Positions 57,120 to 64,000 of a stretch of 64,000 bases of DNA are shown here, piece after piece (position 1 is the first letter of the stretch; each line of letters begins with the position of its first letter). A program made the position numbers and the translations under genes. Below the pieces are notes generated by a model. The model was given only the letters and a program-made list of their open reading frames with translations, made no database searches and was not told the DNA's origin. Origin of the DNA: Haliotis asinina (taxonomy: Eukaryota > Mollusca > Gastropoda > Lepetellida > Haliotidae); contig NC_090282.1 in NCBI RefSeq assembly GCF_037392515.1, positions 29,559,554 to 29,623,553 of the forward strand, given 5' to 3'.

Positions 57120-59085
57120 GGAGCAATTTATTTTACAAAACCATGTATAGCTGCATGACTGCTGAGTAGTCACTCTTCCGTTTATACCTATCTTTGGTCG
57201 AGAATGAAAACTTGCTCATTCTGGGAAATGATGGATGCAGAAACTGATAGGCCATGGCAAATAGCCAGCATTCTAGTATCATAGTTATATTACTATAGTT
57301 TGGTACATAAACAGGACAGAACCTTATGTTTTGCAAATATATAAGCATTGTCTATCCAGTGATGATCTATGTAGAATTTAAGTTTGTGTATGTAGGTTTA
57401 AACTTGAAGGAAGTCAAGTACTGTGTCATTCTTTTCTGTACAGTGGGTAATTGTTCAAAAGAAGAAGAAGCCCATCACAAACAGTCAGCTGATCGATAGT
57501 TCTTGTATACGCTTCTATCTTTTTTCCGTCTTTCTTTTTGACAAAGCAGTGTCTGGACCATTGTTAAGAGTAATCAGCCTGACCTATAATCCGTAGTCAA
57601 GCTCATCACCTTGTAGGGAAAATGTTCTTGATAAGAATCTGAAAGCTAATTCCAGTCCCCTAATTAGGCAGGTAGACTCCATCCACCTACGTTTCAACTG
57701 AGGATTAAAAGGTCACAAGGCTGGTTCCACATTATTGTCTATAATTAATCATCGTTACACCTGTATTGGCATGTGGTTAATTTGGTCCTCATGAGTGCTT
57801 CGGTTAGATATGCTGATAGTATGGTTTATGACTGAAACATGACATTGTGTGCAAAGTTCACAATCCAGGTATTGATAAGAAGTTGCTGGGTTATTATGAA
57901 GTATTTTGAGTGCATTGTTAAGGATTACCTCATCTGTAGTGCAGGTAAACTTATAGCCACTTGCTAATATGGTTTACCTGTGCACTTGATAATACATAGA
58001 GATTACATTGAATTTTCAGGCTTGTGCGTGCAGGAAGAGGATAAGTTCATTTTGCAGTGACTGGGGCTTGGAGTTGTCATATCATTACAACTGGCTGTTT
58101 AGTTTGTTCTTCTCTAGTTTCTGAATACTGTTTGAGGAGTGCCATTTAGAAACATGTTGAATGTTGGTATTATATGATGGAAATGAATATGCTAAATGTA
58201 AATTATATAAATGAAATATAGATTTGCAAAAACTGATGGCTTGATATGATGCTTTAGGCAGGTTATACTTGTACATGCTGTGATTTAGATTATCCTGTAA
58301 TTGTTTTATGTTAACCAGGAAGTATCAATCATCTTTGTACACATTGTTTTTCTTCTACTGGTGCTGCAGATGATAAATACCCATAAAACAACTCAGGGAA
58401 ATGCAATGATCAGTGTAATTATGAATGGCAAATGCTTTTGTACAAGGAATCATAGCTTTTAGTTTCATGTGATGGTGTTTTCTTATTCAAGATAAATCAT
58501 GTGTAGCACTTAGATACGTTATGTGTTACTTACTGGAATTCATGTAAGCAATATTGAATGAAAATTTGAAAGAAAAATGAAAGTTGGAAAAGTACATTGA
58601 AGACTTTGAAACAGTGGTATAATTTGAACACTTCATTACAGATGCATGTGGTTATATTTTTGTGAAAAGTGTACAGCATACACAAGAAAGGCATATATCA
58701 TTACTAATGATTTGAGAAGCAATCAAATCAAAGGTACAAATATAGGTGTGTTGAAACAGCACATGGTCAAGTTATGTATTAACTATGGATAAATCAGATT
58801 AAGATAAAAATCAGGTACTTATTACAATGAGTGAGCTGTACACATGATTCTAATTTACAGAATCAATCAATGTGATAGGAATTTTTAAAGGTTAAGTTGT
58901 AAATATTGTATAAGGTACAGACAAACGAGTGTAGAGAAGGTAGTTCAGTACTGTGTTTTAAATTGGTCGAGTGTCTTATCTGCAGCAGTTATCTCTTCCC
59001 AGGCATGTATTTACTCTTGTCTTTTGAGTTTGATGGTTGTAATGTACTGATGAGCATGAAGGATGGAGTTAATAAGGATTGATGC
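57120..59085. other. No gene seen
   Basis: Two chance-length minus-strand frames (57,133-57,348 and 58,085-58,276). No repeats or splice pairs recognised. Confidence 0.4.
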
Positions 59086-59089
59086 AAAT

Positions 59090-59213
59090 TTTAACAATAT
59101 TCCAAGGATATCACAACAGGGAAACCAGAAGTGGCTTAACAAATTATAACCTTGTGATGATTCAAACCTGGGTCTTCAGCCTCGTGAGCAAATGCTTTAA
59201 CCACTAGCCTATC
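59090..59213 (-). repeat. tRNA-derived SINE copy (family 1), inverted
   Basis: On the plus strand: AACAATATTCCAAGGATATC, ACAACAGGGAAACCAGAAGT, GATTCAAACCTGGGTCTTCA, GCCTCGTGAGCAAATGC and TTTAACCACTAGCCTA, the inverse of the SINE with a good A-box and B-box region. Confidence 0.85.
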
Positions 59214-59219
59214 TGAATA

Positions 59220-62200
59220 CTTCAAAGAAGATGAAAGGGATGTGTCAATAAGTAGTAAATCACAATTTTAGAGCTAAGAATAATGTTCTTATTCATGTAG
59301 GTGATAGTGGCTATATTTTTGGTAAGATGTGGATTCAGAGGTGTTTCAATTTTGGTTTGAAACATAGTGAGTGAGTCACAAATTTTCATCACATTGGCAA
59401 TATTTAGGCCATATCATAATGAGAACAAGTAATTTTATTCATGATAATGAATGGTAAATGGTAAAAACCTGTCACTGAAGGACAGTAAAATAAGTAGATT
59501 ACTGCATATTTGAATTTAAAACTAGTAATTAGATCTAAAACAGTTTAACTGTAGCTGACAGTACAAGGTAAAAACAGGCTATGTTTTGTGAACAGCTGAA
59601 GATAGATCACCATACTAGGGAGGTTCGAAACATAGCATTGAATCAGTCTGGATTAAGTGAGGTTGTTCAACCTTAACAGCTGTTGAGCAGCCCATCCTCT
59701 TACCCAATAGGTAGTACATCTTTGTGTAAAGGTCTCTTATTTGACACTTTTCTGCTAAATTATTCATAGGCACAAAACCACTTAATTTGAAATCTAGCTT
59801 GCTAAGACATATTGGAGTTCTTTCCTGTACTTATCAGACAGTAAAAAAACTTTGTGTTCTTAATTGAATTTTGTAAAAGCATGCGGTCGTAAAGGCATGT
59901 ATATTTCTACTTTCAGAGGTTGGATGAATGACATTGTAAAGAACACTGTCTCAAAAAATGCCTTTCATTTGCATCAGGAAATTAGTCGTGTGTCCTGATG
60001 AGTTGTTTGGGTCTTGAACATACATATATTTCAACATTAAGCTGGATAATTATCCCTGTGAAGCTATCAAAGCGCATATTTATGAACATTTAAAATATTG
60101 ATGTCCTACTGTATTAGATAAATAAACCACTATATGGTTTCCAGATGTATTGTTGAAATTGGTGTTATTATTGGTATTGTTGAGCCATGAAGCAGCATGT
60201 CAAAGTCAATACTTCGAAGTTAGCAACAATGATCCACAGACAGTGTTCACACCTCTATTCAACACCAAGTCAATAATGTCATTGTAGCTGTTCGTTATAA
60301 CTTTGATAACTGCTATTGTTCATGTGAAGTTGGTGAAACACTCATCAAGATGGAGAATATTTATCCTGATTGCATGCTGAAAACTATGATTAATTTCATT
60401 GTGCACTGATAACTGCATTTCTTTATCAAGAAATCAGTCTATATTATCTAGTTGGCATGGTAATAAAAATGTTTATTCAATGCAAAGGGAGTATGTTTCC
60501 TAATGAAAGTACCGAAATTGGTACTTCGTCTTGTGTACCTGGTACAGAAAGACATAGTGATACTTGAGAAGGTTCTTTGTCATGTGTCAGTACTGAAAAG
60601 CAAAGTTTATGATGCATATTCTGACTGGTAATGAAGGTGAATAACTAATGACAACAGAGTCCTGATGGTTGTCACACAGGGAATACTGATACTGGTGACA
60701 CACCAGTGCCATCTTGGTGTAAGTGAATTATTCACTGTTAATTCTGTTTCAATGCATGTGATCTATCATACATGTACATGGATGTCAGCACCTAATCACT
60801 AGGGTCGTTTGTATTATCCAGCTGTACATTGATTGGGTTAGGCACCAGAGGATTAAGGAGTGTCTTTTGGATATTTGTCTTAAAGCAGTAGGAAATTAGT
60901 CATGTGACTAACAAAGCAGTAGGGACTGTTTCCATAATATCAAAATTCTTCTGAGAGTCCATGTGGTGATTCTGACTTTGTTGTGAGTACGATTTTATGA
61001 AACACTGTCAAAAGTTCTTGACACCAAGATTTCACATAAATGTGACAATGTCCTGCTCCACCTGTTGCACATATCATACATATGTACAGTGACAGATAAA
61101 AATATACATGAACATTCAGTACAAGTCAATAAAAGGAGTTTGCATCAGACATAACAAAAGTCTTGAATAATTCAAATGAGAAAGTGTTCATGGTATGTCG
61201 ACCATGTAATTTTAAAGGTCTGCAAGGCTTAGACTACTGTAACCCTGACCAAACAGCTTTTAAGTGACACTCTTTGAGATTTACATAAAAATGGCATGAT
61301 CAAACCTTAGAAGTTGAGAAATGTAAATATTTCTGTTTGGAGATGATTGAATATTGTTCAACAAAAATGTTCAAGTCATCCCTTTTGTCACTTGTTACTT
61401 TTTTAACACTGTGGGGATTTTTTTTCATATGATTCAGATGGTGTCTTTCAGGAATCCTTGAAAGGGAATAGTTTATCCGACAATGATTTAACAATGTCAG
61501 ATGGCTGATACACCTGAGGTCACAGTTAAACTTGTTGGATAGATTCTGGTCTTTTTATTTTGCCAATCCAAGCAAGTATTCTCATTTTTATCATTTTAGT
61601 TTTTGAGATTCCACAAGGTATTAATTCTGCTTGTCTCACTCAATTCTGATGTATACAATGAAAGTCTTTCCTTGGTTGTATTGAGCATGTCATTCTGTGA
61701 GACTGGAATTTGGTGCTATATCTGTTACACCAAGAAATATACATTTCTTTATACAGTTTCTATGGAGCTTTGGAATCACGCTTTAATAAGCCAGAAAACT
61801 TTGAAAGGATTCCCTTTCAAACGTCTAGGCATCAAATCTACCCTTTAAACCAAGAGACTAACTCAATTCCAGTGCTTGGTAATGAAAACATTTTATGGCA
61901 ATCTTGTTACCAAAAGTGGAAAATTCTTCAAGAGTTATAAGATGAAAACAGATCTTTGAAATCATAGTAACAAAATGTGTTATATAGCTATAATCATGAT
62001 AAGTATTATTTTTTTTCTATTGAGAAGTTGATCTTGATCTTGATTTTGGCATTTCAATTGATGCAATTGCCTATTGGTCTTTACCATATGTTCCTTTGAC
62101 AGGTAAAGAGTTGACTTGCCATTGCATGTGTTTGTGATTAGTACCACCATGGGTAATACATGCTGTGTGTAAAACAAAGGAATTAATATATAACAGTTTT

Positions 62201-64000
62201 TATTTGTTTTTGTTTTGTTTTTTTAAGATAAGAGGCTTTCATGGAATGAGTAACAAATCTGTTGACTATATTGAATACTGCAATCATGAAATATACCTTG
62301 GATCCCTTGTGGACAATGATAAGTTAATGACTAATCTTTGCCACATTATTATTTCATTATCGTGTATGATTACCAGCCTGAAGCATTGCTAGTTTGTGCA
62401 GTTTACTAACTGATTGAAAGTAGACATGGAAAGAAACATATATGATATTGACTCACAATTCCAGAATTAAGGAAATCATGTGCTATGAAAGAAAGAGAAA
62501 ATTTGCCTGCACTGAAGAACCCAATACCTGTGTGTATTGTACTACATTTAAATGCTCTGGTTTTATATTAGTTATATCCCATACATCTGTGGTGTATAAT
62601 GCTAAATATTGGTAATGACAACAGCTGTGGTTTCTTGAACCATAAATAGATGTTTTGACTTTGAGTAATTACAAGCTAATGGCACTTTTAATTACATATC
62701 TGTGCAATATGTTACATTGTTTAAATTTCCACAGCAGTTATTCCTTAACTGTTCATGATTTGTTGAAAATATATTCTGAGTAAACATTGGGTGATAACAT
62801 TAATGTATCACTAGTACATTTGTATTGTATAATTTGCCACTCTTCATTTCTTTCGAGTTTTTGAAAACTTGAAGAAAGTTAGTTCGAACATTCTTTGGAT
62901 GTATCTGTTATTGGTAGAAGTATATAAGTTTGTTTTTTATGTGTTTTACGGTATTTTGGGCAAAAGAAATATGTTCCACATGTGAAGGCTTATAAACTAG
63001 TCTTGTATTAAGTGCAGGTTCGTATGTGTTCTTGAAATAAGTATGCATTTGACCATGTTATTTCAACTTTATATCACTGTTGTCAGGTTGTTCAAGTTGT
63101 TTGTAGTTCGGCACATAGGATTAAACTCACTGGCTTTTGACTTTTGTCACATCTGCTAAGTCTTAAGGGGTGGATGTCACATGGGGTACTGCAGGTATGT
63201 AGCCAGGGTATTTTTCTGTTTAGTGGGTACACAAATGTACACCTACATAACAATGTTGGCCACTGGGGTAGGACAAATATGTCCTAGTATGCATGAATTT
63301 TATTCTTTTGACTAACACATGCACGGCATACATATTCAAGCTAGTTTAAATGTGTATTGGCTGATTTAGATTAGGGTACATTTCATGGTAGAGGGAGCTT
63401 ATTAACTGTTGCTCCAGTGAAGGAACACTTTTTAAGTGAAAACTTGTGTTGTCCTTAATATTATAGCAGTATCATTGCAGTTTTAAGACCTTGATAATGA
63501 AATGCGCAAATCGTTTTACAAGATGAACAAGCATCTTAACATAGAAGCCTGTGCCATAGCTCACTCACTTCCTCACTCACTAAATTATTCAAGTTTTATA
63601 GACAATTATTTCAAGTTCAGACATGATTGTTTAATTGTTTCAGTGCAAATTACTTTCCAAACTGTAGATTCTATGGCAGATATTTGCTGTTGAGTGCTTT
63701 CAAGCCTTTTAACTTTCAAGTGCAATGTAGTCTTGGTCATTCAGTGAAATTCAGGATGGGCCATCAAATATGTGATGATATACCGGTATCATTACATTGT
63801 TTCAAATTCATGGATCTATCAATCAAGAGAAGATGAAAGGTGGAACTTTGTAACTAGTGCCGCAGCCTGAAATTTATGTATACTGGATGTAAAACACCAC
63901 TGTTGTGGCAGAGGGCAAGTGATATATGTGAACATTAATAAATACATAAAGACACACTGTCCTAACAACATACTTAGTTGTGTTGAAACAGTTACTGTTA
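59220..64000. other. No gene seen
   Basis: AT-rich with chance-length frames at 61,300-62,392 and 63,502-63,836. Possible worn SINE tails: AGTGAGTGAGT near 59,367 and CTCACTCACTTCCTCACTCA near 63,559. No firm features. Confidence 0.4.

Overview
The window reads as invertebrate, most likely gastropod mollusc, nuclear DNA. It is AT-rich and CpG-poor, has no operon-like packing and no long intact host gene. It is dotted with two short-repeat families that I recognise from memory of gastropod (abalone-like, vetigastropod) genomes: a tRNA-derived SINE ending in ACTCACTCACTC, and a second family whose copies contain CTGACCACCCGATCC-like and GAGTCTGGACC-like blocks. The species assignment is inference. 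The SINE copies, splice-site-like signals and decayed transposons are seen directly.

Layout. 0-1 kb: a decayed mariner transposase remnant. 2.8-3.0 kb: a SINE. 5.0-5.6 kb: a degenerate minisatellite. 6.5-7.8 kb: a 1.28-kb non-autonomous pogo/Tigger-like element between TA dinucleotides. 8.0-8.4 kb: a family-2 repeat copy and a compound tetranucleotide microsatellite. 11.7-12.3 kb: a long-TIR element with an apparent 9-bp target duplication (Mutator-like). 12.6-19.6 kb: mostly featureless, with repeat fragments. 19.8-20.0 kb: a 177-bp TA-flanked MITE. 23.9-24.9 kb: a 106-bp MITE followed by a 698-bp element with perfect 18-bp inverted termini. 25.2-25.7 kb: a CA-rich minisatellite plus an ATCAC array. 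27.8 kb: a well-bounded candidate noncoding exon. 31.1-32.6 kb: a 5'-truncated LINE with a 411-codon open stretch, the only strong protein-coding signal, followed at once by a MITE-like unit and a minus-strand SINE. 37-40 kb: repeat fragments. 41-51 kb: a cluster of plus-strand exon-like signals and two CpG-rich patches. 44.6-45.0 and 47.6-47.9 kb: degenerate tandem repeats. 51-64 kb: almost nothing beyond dispersed repeat copies.

Interpretation. The window is probably intronic or intergenic sequence. If a host gene is present, the best evidence lies on the plus strand between 41 and 51 kb. There a CpG-rich patch holds an ATG-initiated exon with a consensus donor (42,643-42,676). It is followed by a phase-compatible terminal exon (43,099-43,235), and further exon-like segments lie at 49.5-50.1 and 50.66-50.85 kb. 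These could be alternative first exons or a small-gene cluster. None matches a protein family I recognise, and all need transcript evidence. Most other open reading frames of 60-110 codons are at the number expected by chance for this base composition.
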